In this document: in pieces, positions 5,845 through 12,487 of the stretch | Numbering within the stretch: the stretch's first letter is position 1 | Layout of the letters: each line of letters opens with the position of its first letter | Assembly (NCBI GenBank): GCA_035995285.1 | Contig: DASYKO010000265.1 | Coordinates: 1 to 12,487 of the forward strand | Origin: UBA7672 sp035995285 | GTDB taxonomy: Bacteria; Pseudomonadota; Alphaproteobacteria; Caulobacterales; Hyphomonadaceae | Direction: 5' to 3' | Length of the DNA stretch: 12,487 nt | Program-made: the position numbers and the translations under genes | Notes under the pieces: generated by a model | The model's input: the letters and a program-made list of their open reading frames with translations, nothing else | Told to the model about the DNA's origin: nothing | Database searches by the model: none

Positions 5845-7089
5845 ATGAAACGGCTATCAATAGCGCTTGCCTTCGCGGCAGCGTTTTCCGGCCACGCATG
5901 GGCGTATGACGGCCCGGACACGTTGGCTGATACCAGCTGCGACGCAAACGGCACGATCAAGCCCGAGAATCTGCGCCAAGCATTGATCGATGCCGAGAAA
6001 CTTACCTACTCGAATGAACTCTACACGCTTCTCCGATCGCCCAATCTGGGCGATGTCGCGCTCGAGCACTCGAACAACCAGGTTCTGAATAAAGAGCCAA
6101 ACTACCTTGCGGATCTGTTTGCACACACCGCCAACCTTATGACCGACATCAGGATAAATCAGAGAGCCGGAGACAGGGTCATCAATATCACACCCAACAG
6201 CCCGACGGAATCGGCGCCGAATCCCGCAAATGCGCGCGCGCAGGCTTTGCTCAACGGGGTCAACTATGAATGGATCACCATTACCTGCAAGCCCACCACG
6301 GCAGCGAGCGGCGGCGGTGGGGGCGGAGGCAAGCTCAAGGCGCCGTTCCCCCTGATCATCGGCGAAACGAAGGACGATCTTTCGAGAGAGAAATTCGCTG
6401 ACCAGAAGTTCGGCAAGATATCGCTGACCTCGGAAGACGGCGATACGACGGCGACGGCCAAGTTTGCACTCGGACTCGCCCGGCGACCGATCATCGCAAA
6501 CTCGCCCGTCTACTGGACTCCTTATCTCGAGTACAACCGCAAGACTGCCGAGACGGCGGACAAGGAGGTCAACGAGGTCAATATCGGCGCTTCGTTCCTC
6601 TACGACCTGTTCAACACCGTCTCTTACTCGTCGCTGGAATGGCAGACTGACGACAAGGGCAAGGCGTCGGTCTGGAACATCGAAACGCGAGGCGTACTGC
6701 CAACACCATCGGCCTGCATAAGCCTCCAGGAAGGCTGGTATCTGCGCTGCGGCTTCGATGTAGCTGCCGACTATGTCGACGTTCAGGATGCCGGGGAAAA
6801 CTCGGAACTGGCTGACAAACAGGAATACGCGCGGCTCGGCGGCGATATTTCGGCGTCGATCTCACACGAACTGGGACTGGGCCTCATTTCCCTGTCTGCC
6901 GGCTACCATGCTCGCTTCGACATATCCGGCGAAGACGCAACCGCTGAACTGTCGGAAGTGGCTCTTGCCTACGAGCCCGACAAGAAAAAATCGCACTTCG
7001 AATTCAGCGCTTCCTATCAATGGGGCAAGGAAATTGGAACATTGACCGATACCGATGTCTTCACCATCAGCATCGGCTACCGCCAATAG
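5845..7089 (+). CDS. Exported protein with glycine hinge and probable outer-membrane beta-barrel
   Basis: A 414-residue protein of unknown family. A signal peptide with probable cleavage after AWA (residue 20) directs export. Residues 21-155 form a polar domain with two cysteines (C32, C148) that could form a disulfide. Seven consecutive glycines (156-162) then act as a hinge. Residues from about 175 to the end alternate polar and hydrophobic positions in roughly 11-12 probable strands (for example YWTPYLEYNRKT, EVNIGASFLYDLF, LISLSAGYHARFDI, HFEFSASYQWG). The C-terminus, VFTISIGYRQ, is a typical barrel-closing strand, though not ending in Phe. C291 and C302 flank a short segment that may be a surface loop. 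The ATG is preceded by AAGGGGGATTTTC. It likely shares a transcript with the basic-tail gene and ends 6 bp from the convergent gatA stop. The barrel is inferred from pattern only. Confidence 0.75.
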   Translation: MKRLSIALAFAAAFSGHAWAYDGPDTLADTSCDANGTIKPENLRQALIDAEKLTYSNELYTLLRSPNLGDVALEHSNNQVLNKEPNYLADLFAHTANLMTDIRINQRAGDRVINITPNSPTESAPNPANARAQALLNGVNYEWITITCKPTTAASGGGGGGGKLKAPFPLIIGETKDDLSREKFADQKFGKISLTSEDGDTTATAKFALGLARRPIIANSPVYWTPYLEYNRKTAETADKEVNEVNIGASFLYDLFNTVSYSSLEWQTDDKGKASVWNIETRGVLPTPSACISLQEGWYLRCGFDVAADYVDVQDAGENSELADKQEYARLGGDISASISHELGLGLISLSAGYHARFDISGEDATAELSEVALAYEPDKKKSHFEFSASYQWGKEIGTLTDTDVFTISIGYRQ

Positions 7090-7095
7090 CCCAGC

Positions 7096-8574
7096 CTACC
7101 ACCACTTCTCCGGCCGCGCCTTGAAGCTCGCTGCATCCTCGATCGCGTGGGCGACCTTGAAGCATGCTTCTTCGTCGAGCGCCTTGCCGATCACCTGCAG
7201 GCCCAGCGGCAAGCCCTGTGCGTCGATGCCGGCAGGCAGCGCGATGGCGGGGAGGCCGGCGAGGTTGGCCGTCACCGTGAAGATATCGTTGAGGTACATC
7301 GCCACCGGATCATCGCCCTTCTCGCCATAGGCAAAGGCGGCGCTCGGCGTTGCGGGCGTGAGCAGGGCATCGACGTTTTTGAACGCCTCCTCGAAATCGC
7401 TGAGGATCCTCGTGCGCACCTTCTGCGCCCGCAGATAGTATGCGTCGTAGTACCCGGCCGAAAGCACGTAGGTGCCGATGAGAAGGCGCCGCTGCACTTC
7501 GGCGCCAAAACCCTTCGCGCGTGTCGTCTCATAAGTCGAGGTCAGGGAGCCGTCGCCCGACTGCCGCGCGCCATAGCGGATGCCGTCATAGCGGGCGAGG
7601 TTGGAGGACGCCTCGGCAGGCGCCACGATGTAGTAGGCGGGCAGCGCATACTTGGTGTGCGGCAGCGACACGTCGACGATCTGGGCGCCGGCAGCCTTCA
7701 GCCAGGCTATGCCTTGCTGCCAGAGTTTCTCGATCTCTTCGGGCATGCCATCGGCGCGGTATTCCTTCGGCACGCCGATCTTCATGCCCTTCACGGATTT
7801 GCCGGCGGACTTGGTCCACTCCGGCACGGGAAGATGCAGGCTGGTGGAGTCCTTCTTGTCCGCCGAGCACATCACTTCGAGCATCAGGGCCGCGTCTTTC
7901 ACCGTCTTGGCGAGAGGGCCGGCCTGGTCCAGCGAGGAGGCGAAGGCGACCATCCCGTAGCGGCTGGCGCGGCCGTAGGTGGGCTTGATGCCGACGATGC
8001 CGGTGAAGGCGGCGGGCTGGCGGATAGAGCCGCCGGTGTCGGATGCGGTGGCGGCGAGGCAGAGGTCTGCTGACACAGCCGTCGCCGATCCGCCGGACGA
8101 GCCGCCCGAGGTGAGCTGCGCGTTCGACCCCTTGCGGCGCCATGGATTGGTCGGCGGTCCGAAGCGCGAGGTGCCGTTGTCCGAGCCCATGGCGAACTCG
8201 TCCATGTTGAGCTTGCCGAGCATAACGGCGCCCTGGTCCCACAGGTTCTGCGTGACGGTGCTCTCATAGGGCGGGGTGAACTCGCCGAGGATGTTGGAGC
8301 AGGCCGTCGTGCGAACGCCCTCGGTGCAGAACAGGTCCTTGATGCCGAGCGGCGCGCCCTCGAGCTTGCCGCCCTTGCCTGCCTTGAGATTGGCGTCGGC
8401 CTTGTCTGCCATCTTGAGCGCCTTGTCGTGCGTGACGACCACATAGGCGTTGAGGTGCGGGTTCGACTTGTCGATCTCGGTCAGGAACGCCTGCGTGATC
8501 TCGCGCGAAGAAAACTTCTTCGCCTTCAGGCCATCGGCCGCGTCAGAGAGGGTGAGCTAGGTAAGAGAGGTCAT
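7096..8574 (-). CDS. gatA: Asp-tRNA(Asn)/Glu-tRNA(Gln) amidotransferase subunit A, with in-frame TAG at codon 6
   Basis: GatA is the amidase subunit of GatCAB, which converts misacylated Glu-tRNA(Gln) and Asp-tRNA(Asn) to the amides. Read from the ATG at 8574, the frame has 492 codons before its stop. All catalytic landmarks are present: Lys79 in GAPLGIKDLF, the cis-Ser pair in TSGGSSGGSA (Ser159), and the nucleophile in SDTGGSIRQ (Ser183). Lys79 falls at the same number as in the Staphylococcus aureus enzyme, supporting this start. The N-terminus reads MTSLT, then TAG (8557-8559), then LTLSDAADGLKAKKFSSR, which is normal GatA sequence. After the TAG the first ATG/GTG/TTG in frame is the GTG at 8442, which would remove the first 44 residues. 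The Shine-Dalgarno before 8574 is weak. Either the TAG is a sequence error, it is read through, or the gene is damaged or restarted internally. gatB is not adjacent. Confidence 0.85.
8557..8559 (-). other. In-frame amber codon inside gatA (codon 6)
   Basis: On the minus strand the codons from 8574 are ATG ACC TCT CTT ACC TAG CTC ACC CTC. The frame is uninterrupted on both sides, with GatA-like protein downstream, so this is a point change to TAG rather than a frameshift. One substitution from AAG, CAG, GAG, TCG or TTG would produce it. Confidence 0.85.
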
Positions 8575-8589
8575 CTTGTCTGCCGAATT

Positions 8590-9168
8590 CTAGTTGAGAC
8601 TGGCGCCGAAGCGCATTGTGTGTCCGAAGAGTGCGTAAAGCTCGAACGTCCTGTCGAGGCTGATGCCCTGTCGCTGGTCCTGTGTCAGCTTATGGGCTTC
8701 GTCGAGCATCTGCATCTTCGGACGATGGAGCCTGCCCGGGGCCTGAAGCATGACATTCATTCCATAGGTCTTGTCATACCCGGGAACGTTGTTGAGCATG
8801 TGGCCTGTAGTCCTGCCCTCGCCCGGCGCCTGTCCCTTGTTGGCGGCGTTGAAGTACGAGATGAACTCATTCTTTGGTAGCGCGGACCATGACACAATGG
8901 TCAGCCGGCTCTCGCTGCCCTGCAGCGGCAGGTCCAGCGCCACGCGGATCGCATAGAACTTGCCGTCCAGCACGCAGAAGTCCGCCGACAGGAAGTCGCC
9001 ATCCAGCCTGTCGGCCGTCAGCGCGGCGTTGTCCTCGATCTTCGCGCCGTGCGGCCAGGTGTCCGGCCAGTGGAAGAGCAGATTATCCAGGCCCGTGTGC
9101 ACGTTTCCGCATGAGCAGGCGACGCCCTGCTTCAGCATCCGCCAGCGCGGATCGGCATCAAGCGACAT
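8590..9168 (-). CDS. DUF2199-like protein, copy B
   Basis: A 192-residue protein resembling the DUF2199 family, whose function is unknown. The N-terminal DADPRW is followed by the possible metal-binding motif CSCGNVH (C18, C20, H24). Next come RLDGDFLSADFCVLDGKFYAIR and LDLPLQGSESRLTIVSWSAL, which match the DUF2199 core of an acidic strand, a cysteine, and a W-rich strand. It ends with QDQRQGISLDRTFELYALFGH. Copy A upstream shares the opening, the LDGDFLS block and the ending, so the two are paralogs. The ATG at 9168 lies inside the end of the GNAT gene (11-bp overlap), with TGGAGG about 6 nt upstream. The frame is open farther upstream, but that stretch is GNAT coding DNA. The stop lies 15 bp before the gatA ATG. 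Confidence 0.85.
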   Translation of the reverse strand: MSLDADPRWRMLKQGVACSCGNVHTGLDNLLFHWPDTWPHGAKIEDNAALTADRLDGDFLSADFCVLDGKFYAIRVALDLPLQGSESRLTIVSWSALPKNEFISYFNAANKGQAPGEGRTTGHMLNNVPGYDKTYGMNVMLQAPGRLHRPKMQMLDEAHKLTQDQRQGISLDRTFELYALFGHTMRFGASLN

Positions 9169-9682
9169 GGTTCGCCTCCAGACGCTTTTCCATGAAGATG
9201 CTGAGCGGGTGCGCTTCCCACTTCCCGTAGGGCCCGCGCAGCGAATAGCCGGCCTTCTCATAGAGCTTCAGCGCCGCCGGCTGCCTCGGCCCGCACATCA
9301 GCACCAGCTTCTGAAGGCCGCGCGCGCTCGCAATATCCTCGAGTCCGCCGAGGATGCGCTCGGCCACGCCGCGCCCGCGGAAGGCCGGACGCACCAGCAT
9401 ACGCTTCACTTCCATGACCCTGAGCCCGTCCACCGGAGCATGGCTCATCAGCGCGCCAGAACCGGCAGCCACACCTCCCACGCGTGCGATCAGCAGAACG
9501 CCTTGGCGAGCCAGCTCATCGGTCGAGGTCGGAACGATGCCGTTCTCTTCGTCTTCGGGATAGGTCGCCAGAACGAACGCCGACATCTCGTCGAACAGCG
9601 CGATGCTGTCCGGCGCGCGCGGGTCCTCCGCAGCGATGGTGAGTGCGCCCACCCCGGCATGATCGAGACGCTCGGCGATCAT
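9158..9682 (-). CDS. GNAT-family N-acetyltransferase
   Basis: A 174-residue GNAT enzyme, expected to use acetyl-CoA to acetylate an amine of unknown identity. Motif A is VKRMLVRPAFRGRGVAERIL, with the pyrophosphate-binding RGRGVA at 102-107. Motif B follows with LQKLVLMCGPRQPAALKLYEKAGY (about 123-146), then GPYGKWEAHPLSIFMEK. The start is the ATG at 9682, which overlaps the TGA of DUF2199 copy A by 4 bp in the ATGA arrangement, implying coupled translation. Its end overlaps the start of DUF2199 copy B. Its position between two paralogs suggests a shared role, possibly protein, antibiotic or tRNA-related modification, but nothing in the sequence identifies the substrate. Confidence 0.9.
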   Translation of the reverse strand: MIAERLDHAGVGALTIAAEDPRAPDSIALFDEMSAFVLATYPEDEENGIVPTSTDELARQGVLLIARVGGVAAGSGALMSHAPVDGLRVMEVKRMLVRPAFRGRGVAERILGGLEDIASARGLQKLVLMCGPRQPAALKLYEKAGYSLRGPYGKWEAHPLSIFMEKRLEANHVA

Positions 9683-10290
9683 GCCTTCACCGCTTGCGCC
9701 GCCGGGCGCATATCGTGGCCATACGCGGCAAAGAGTTCGAGCATGCGGTCCACGCCGATGCCGTTGCGCTGTTCCTGGACCAGCGGATGGCTCTCGCTCT
9801 TGTCTTCCTTCTGGCCGAGCACGAGCATGAGCGGCTGGCCGCCATCCTCCTGCTGGAAGGCGACGCCCATCAGGTTCACCGTCTCGGGATAGCCGCTGAT
9901 GCGGTTCACCAGCCGCGCCGGCGCATTGGCCTGGTTGTTCAGCCGTCCCTTGCGGCGCGCATCGAGATAGCCCTCGAAGTCCGGCCGGTTGAGGCTCGCC
10001 CACGCGGTGTACATAAAGGCCGCGGGCGCAGCCCCCTGCATCTGGATCGGCAGCCGCATGCGGGCGGCGAAATACTTTCCCTCCCAGACACAAAGATTGT
10101 GGGAGAGGAAATCGCCATCCAGCCGCACGTCATCGTCGTTGGCGTAGTCCTTCGAGCCCGGCCAGCCCACGGGCGTTTGCATGTTGATCGGGAACAGGCC
10201 GACATGCCGCTCCCCGCACGAGCACACAAAGCCACCGGCGTTGAACGCTTTCCAGCGCGGATCGTCGAGCACGGAAGGGGCGCCCACCAT
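9679..10290 (-). CDS. DUF2199-like protein, copy A
   Basis: A 203-residue paralog of copy B. It opens with DDPRWKAF and the possible metal-binding motif CSCGERH (C23, C25, H29), followed by VRLDGDFLSHNLCVWEGKYFAARM and PIQMQGAAPAAFMYTAWASL. The last third ends with QEQRNGIGVDRMLELFAAYGHDMR, close to the end of copy B. The ATG at 10290 directly follows the TAG of gatC with no spacer, so translation is probably coupled to gatC. Its TGA overlaps the GNAT start. The family function is unknown. Loss of similarity between the copies in the middle suggests an old duplication rather than a recent one. Confidence 0.85.
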   Translation of the reverse strand: MVGAPSVLDDPRWKAFNAGGFVCSCGERHVGLFPINMQTPVGWPGSKDYANDDDVRLDGDFLSHNLCVWEGKYFAARMRLPIQMQGAAPAAFMYTAWASLNRPDFEGYLDARRKGRLNNQANAPARLVNRISGYPETVNLMGVAFQQEDGGQPLMLVLGQKEDKSESHPLVQEQRNGIGVDRMLELFAAYGHDMRPAAQAVKA

Positions 10291-10578
10291 CTATTCCACG
10301 ACCTTCGGCACAACGAAGAACCCGTCCTCGGTCTTCGGCGCGTTGGCGAGCACCTTGTCGCGGATGTTGCCGTCGCTCACCACGTCCTCGCGCATCGGCA
10401 AGGTCATCTTCACCGGTGTCGTCATCGGCTCGACGCCGTCGACATTGACTTCGTTGAGCTGTTCAATCCACGACAGGATCCCGTTCAGCTCCTTGGCCAG
10501 CGGCTCCAGACGCTCCTCGGGAACCGCAATGCGCGCCAGCCGCGCCACCTTGCGAACAGTTTGCTTGTCGACGCTCAC
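10291..10578 (-). CDS. gatC: Asp-tRNA(Asn)/Glu-tRNA(Gln) amidotransferase subunit C
   Basis: A 95-residue protein typical of GatC, the small subunit that wraps around the GatA-GatB interface and stabilises GatA. It starts with VRKVARLARIAVPEERLE and continues with LNGILSWIEQLNEVNVDGVEP, LPMREDVV and the terminal DGFFVVPKVVE, all characteristic. The start is a GTG at 10578 with GAGGT about 7 nt upstream. It is the first gene of the minus-strand operon, and three unrelated genes separate it from gatA. In many bacteria gatC and gatA are directly adjacent. Confidence 0.96.
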   Translation of the reverse strand: MSVDKQTVRKVARLARIAVPEERLEPLAKELNGILSWIEQLNEVNVDGVEPMTTPVKMTLPMREDVVSDGNIRDKVLANAPKTEDGFFVVPKVVE

Positions 10579-10606
10579 GTCAGGACCTCAAGAACAGGCA
10601 TTTGGG

Positions 10607-10648
10607 TTTGTCAGGAAAAACCGGACTTGTTTGGGTTTTCCTGACAAA
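10607..10648. terminator. Long hairpin between the FkbM gene and gatC (possible terminator or palindromic repeat)
   Basis: Arms TTTGTCAGGAAAAACC (10607-10622) and GGGTTTTCCTGACAAA (10633-10648) pair at 15 of 16 positions around a 10-nt loop. TTTGGGTTT occurs twice (10601-10609 and 10630-10638), so the element also has a direct-repeat component. It sits in the 126-bp gap between two minus-strand genes. It could end FkbM transcription, but it lacks a clear downstream T-run on either strand. It could equally be a dispersed palindromic repeat. Confidence 0.55.
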
Positions 10649-10704
10649 GCCTGCCCTAGAGCGCTTGCGCCCTGAACTCAAGCCGGGACGGCCTACTTCG
10701 CCAG

Positions 10705-11433
10705 CTAGTTCGGCAGAAACGCCGTATCGTGCGCGACTTCGCTGCCTGAGACTTCCTTGCCGGACCGCAAGCAGAGCGCCTTGTAACCCCGCTCGGCCAT
10801 GAAGGCGCGCAGGCCCGCCACGCTGTCGCCGAACCGGCCCATCGAGTCCCCCGTCTCGCAGACCACCACCGGGCGATACCGCTTCAGCGTCTCCTCCGCC
10901 CCGCGCAGCACGTCCTGCTCTCCGCCCTCCACGTCGATCTTGATCATGGAGAGTTTTTCGACGCCCACCCGCGCCATCACATTGTCCAGCATCTCGCACG
11001 CCACGATCTCGCGCTTCACGTTGAAGCGCTGACAGAGATCGTCCGCCGAACCGACATGCGCCAGACCAATCCCGATCTGCCCCTTGCTCTTGATCGGTAT
11101 CTTGAGCTCCAGCAGCCCCGGCGTCTTGCCAAGCGCGAGCGGGAACTGGACGATGTTCCGCTCCTTCCGGAAGAAGCTCGCCACCGTCGCGATCGAGCGC
11201 GGCACGGATTGCGGCTCGAACGCCAGCACCATCCCACCGGGGTTCCTGTCAGCAAAGCGGCGCGAAAAATAACCCACGTGCGAGCCGATATCGATCACGC
11301 ATGTGCCAGGCACGATGTATTTCACCATCATGTCGGCGTCCGCCGCCTTGTCGTTGGTGAAGATCGCCTTGAACAGGTACTCCTTCGCCGTGCGGTTCGG
11401 ACCGGCCCGGAACAAGTCGGTTGTGGTCCCCAT
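10705..11433 (-). CDS. FkbM-family SAM-dependent methyltransferase
   Basis: A 242-residue predicted O-methyltransferase. SAM-binding motif I is VIDIGSHVGYFSRRFA (D48), followed by VLAFEPQSVP with the acidic residue of motif II. The FkbM signature KIDVEGGEQDVLRGAEETL begins at residue 165 (D167), followed by RYRPVVVCE. FkbM proteins often methylate sugars of surface polysaccharides or secondary metabolites; the substrate here is unknown. The frame is open to a TTG at 11523. The ATG at 11433 has a GGGGG Shine-Dalgarno at good distance, while the ATG at 11454 abuts its purine run, so 11433 is chosen. It is divergent from ruvX, with a 120-bp gap, and is not obviously part of a glycan cluster. Confidence 0.88.
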   Translation of the reverse strand: MGTTTDLFRAGPNRTAKEYLFKAIFTNDKAADADMMVKYIVPGTCVIDIGSHVGYFSRRFADRNPGGMVLAFEPQSVPRSIATVASFFRKERNIVQFPLALGKTPGLLELKIPIKSKGQIGIGLAHVGSADDLCQRFNVKREIVACEMLDNVMARVGVEKLSMIKIDVEGGEQDVLRGAEETLKRYRPVVVCETGDSMGRFGDSVAGLRAFMAERGYKALCLRSGKEVSGSEVAHDTAFLPN

Positions 11434-11553
11434 AGGCGCCCCCTTCGCCGACATCCCCTTCGGCGTATCCCCGGTGTACGGGCGCGATCCTGCGTCCACA
11501 AGCCTGCAGACGCCCTTCCGCAACGTTCAAGGGGAGGCTAGATCAACCTGACA

Positions 11554-12012
11554 ATGCCTATCATCGCCCTTTCAGACCTTCCGCCCAAGGGTTCGCTCCT
11601 CGGTCTCGACCCTGGCTCGAAAGCCATCGGCGTCGCCGGCTGCGACGCCAACCGCCTGATCGCCACCGGGCTCGAGGCCATCCCCCGCGGCAAGAAGCTC
11701 GCCCCCGTGCTTGACCGCCTGTTCGACCTCTACGACCAGCGCCGCTCCGTTGGCTTCGTCGTGGGGCTGCCGATCAACATGGACGGCACCGAAGGGCCGA
11801 GCGCCCAGTCCGCCCGCTCGCTCGCCCGCCACATTCTCCAACGCCGCGACATTCCCCTCGCTCTGTGGGACGAGCGCCTCTCCACCGCCGGGGCCGAGCG
11901 CGCACTTCTGGAGGCCGACACCAGCCGCGCCCGCCGCGACGAACTGATCGACAAGCTGGCCGCAGCCTGGATCCTGCAGGGTGCAATCGACCGGTTGCAG
12001 GAAGACCGCTGA
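11554..12012 (+). CDS. ruvX: RuvX/YqgF family Holliday junction resolvase-like nuclease
   Basis: A 152-residue RNase H-fold protein of the YqgF/RuvX family. In different bacteria it is linked to Holliday junction resolution and to pre-16S rRNA 5'-end maturation. Visible motifs are LLGLDPGSKAIGVAG with catalytic D19, FVVGLPINMDGTEGPSA (68-84), DERLST at 106-111, and DELIDKLAAAWILQ with the last acidic residue D133. The usual second residue pattern is DYG or DPG, so D19-P-G is normal. The ATG at 11554 is preceded by AAGGGGAGG at about 16 nt, somewhat far. pyrB follows after 73 bp on the same strand, a common arrangement in proteobacteria. Confidence 0.95.
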   Translation: MPIIALSDLPPKGSLLGLDPGSKAIGVAGCDANRLIATGLEAIPRGKKLAPVLDRLFDLYDQRRSVGFVVGLPINMDGTEGPSAQSARSLARHILQRRDIPLALWDERLSTAGAERALLEADTSRARRDELIDKLAAAWILQGAIDRLQEDR

Positions 12013-12085
12013 GTTCGCTTTTCCCGACCGGCTTGCCGACTCTCACCACCCCCGCTATGACCCCCCAAATCGCGGGTAACCAGAC

Positions 12086-12487
12086 ATGGCGGACTACGCC
12101 TTTCCCCATCGACACCTTCTGGGTATCGAGGGCCTGAACCGGCTCGACATCGAGACATTGCTGGAACTGGGCGACCGCTATGTCGAGCTCAACCGGCAGC
12201 GCGTGAAGCACGTCAATTCGCTGGCCGGCCAGACGCTGGTGAACCTGTTCTTCGAGAACTCCACCCGCACGCAGGGCTCGTTCGAAATCGCCGGCCGCAG
12301 GCTGGGTGCGGACGTGGTCACCATGCCGATCGCCACCTCATCGGTGAAGAAGGGCGAGACGCTGATCGACACGGCCATGACGCTGAACGCCATGCGGCCG
12401 GATTTGCTGGTCGTCCGGCATCACGCGGCGGGCGCCGTGGCGCTGCTGGCGCAGAAGGTGGAGTGCGCCGTCATCAACGCTGGCGAT
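12086..12487 (+). CDS. pyrB: Aspartate carbamoyltransferase catalytic subunit, N-terminal part (runs off window)
   Basis: The first 134 codons of PyrB, which joins carbamoyl phosphate and L-aspartate in the second step of pyrimidine synthesis. The carbamoyl-phosphate site FFENSTRTQGSFE is present (STRT at 59-62), followed by AGRRLGADVV. The mobile loop SSVKKGETLIDTAMTL has S86 and K89. The next block, RPDLLVVRHHAAGA, carries the His used in catalysis. The ATG at 12086 fits the family N-terminus, but its Shine-Dalgarno is weak (GGGT about 10 nt upstream). No pyrR is present between ruvX and pyrB. Confidence 0.95.
   Translation, partial: MADYAFPHRHLLGIEGLNRLDIETLLELGDRYVELNRQRVKHVNSLAGQTLVNLFFENSTRTQGSFEIAGRRLGADVVTMPIATSSVKKGETLIDTAMTLNAMRPDLLVVRHHAAGAVALLAQKVECAVINAGD

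Noticed and set aside
7147..8073. Plus-strand open frame (308 codons) opposite gatA
   Set aside because: It is His/Arg/Gly-rich and antisense to a strongly conserved amidase domain, with no sign of an independent gene.
7096..8442. Short gatA model starting at the GTG at 8442
   Set aside because: It would drop 44 residues of normal GatA N-terminus. Counting from 8574 places the catalytic Lys exactly at 79, so the long frame is the real gene despite the TAG. Use of this GTG as an emergency start cannot be excluded.
9643..10644. Plus-strand open frame (333 codons) opposite DUF2199 copy A and gatC
   Set aside because: Antisense shadow of two conserved genes. It also crosses the intergenic hairpin, giving a nonsense C-terminus.

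Overview
The window looks like chromosomal DNA of a GC-rich alphaproteobacterium, most likely from the Caulobacterales/Hyphomonadaceae side. This rests on base composition, protein style, and the presence of gatC/gatA, ruvX and pyrB together. The genus is not determined. Nearly all DNA is coding, and no tRNA, rRNA, insertion sequence or CRISPR array is visible.

Left part (1-3482): the N-terminal part of an SPFH/stomatin-type membrane protein (minus) sits behind a perfect inverted repeat. Next comes a 1-Cys Prx5-type peroxiredoxin (minus). A plus-strand run follows: YqgE/AlgH, a PNPOx-like flavoprotein whose frame runs on into the next gene, an exported DUF442/BLH-type phosphatase-like protein, and an orphan SUKH (SMI1/KNR4) protein.

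Middle (3472-7089): two tandem paralogous TesB-like acyl-CoA thioesterases (minus) are followed by a two-gene plus-strand cassette of visibly lower GC. The first cassette gene has a Lys/Ala-rich histone-H1-like tail joined to a small helical domain whose layout resembles acyl carrier protein without its serine motif. The second encodes an exported protein with an N-terminal domain, a seven-glycine hinge and a probable outer-membrane beta-barrel. Neither could be assigned to a known system.

Right part (7096-12487): a minus-strand operon reads gatC - DUF2199 - GNAT - DUF2199 - gatA. The three inserted genes are packed between the two amidotransferase subunit genes, with overlapping or abutting starts and stops. 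gatA carries an in-frame TAG at codon 6 of an otherwise full-length, catalytically intact 492-codon frame. This is the most striking observation in the window. gatB is not present here. Upstream lie a strong intergenic hairpin and an FkbM-type methyltransferase (minus). Divergent from these are ruvX and the start of pyrB (plus).

Two signals deserve priority: the amber codon in gatA together with the DUF2199-GNAT-DUF2199 insertion, and the basic-tail/ACP-like plus beta-barrel cassette. The first could be an assembly or base error, so raw reads are the first check.
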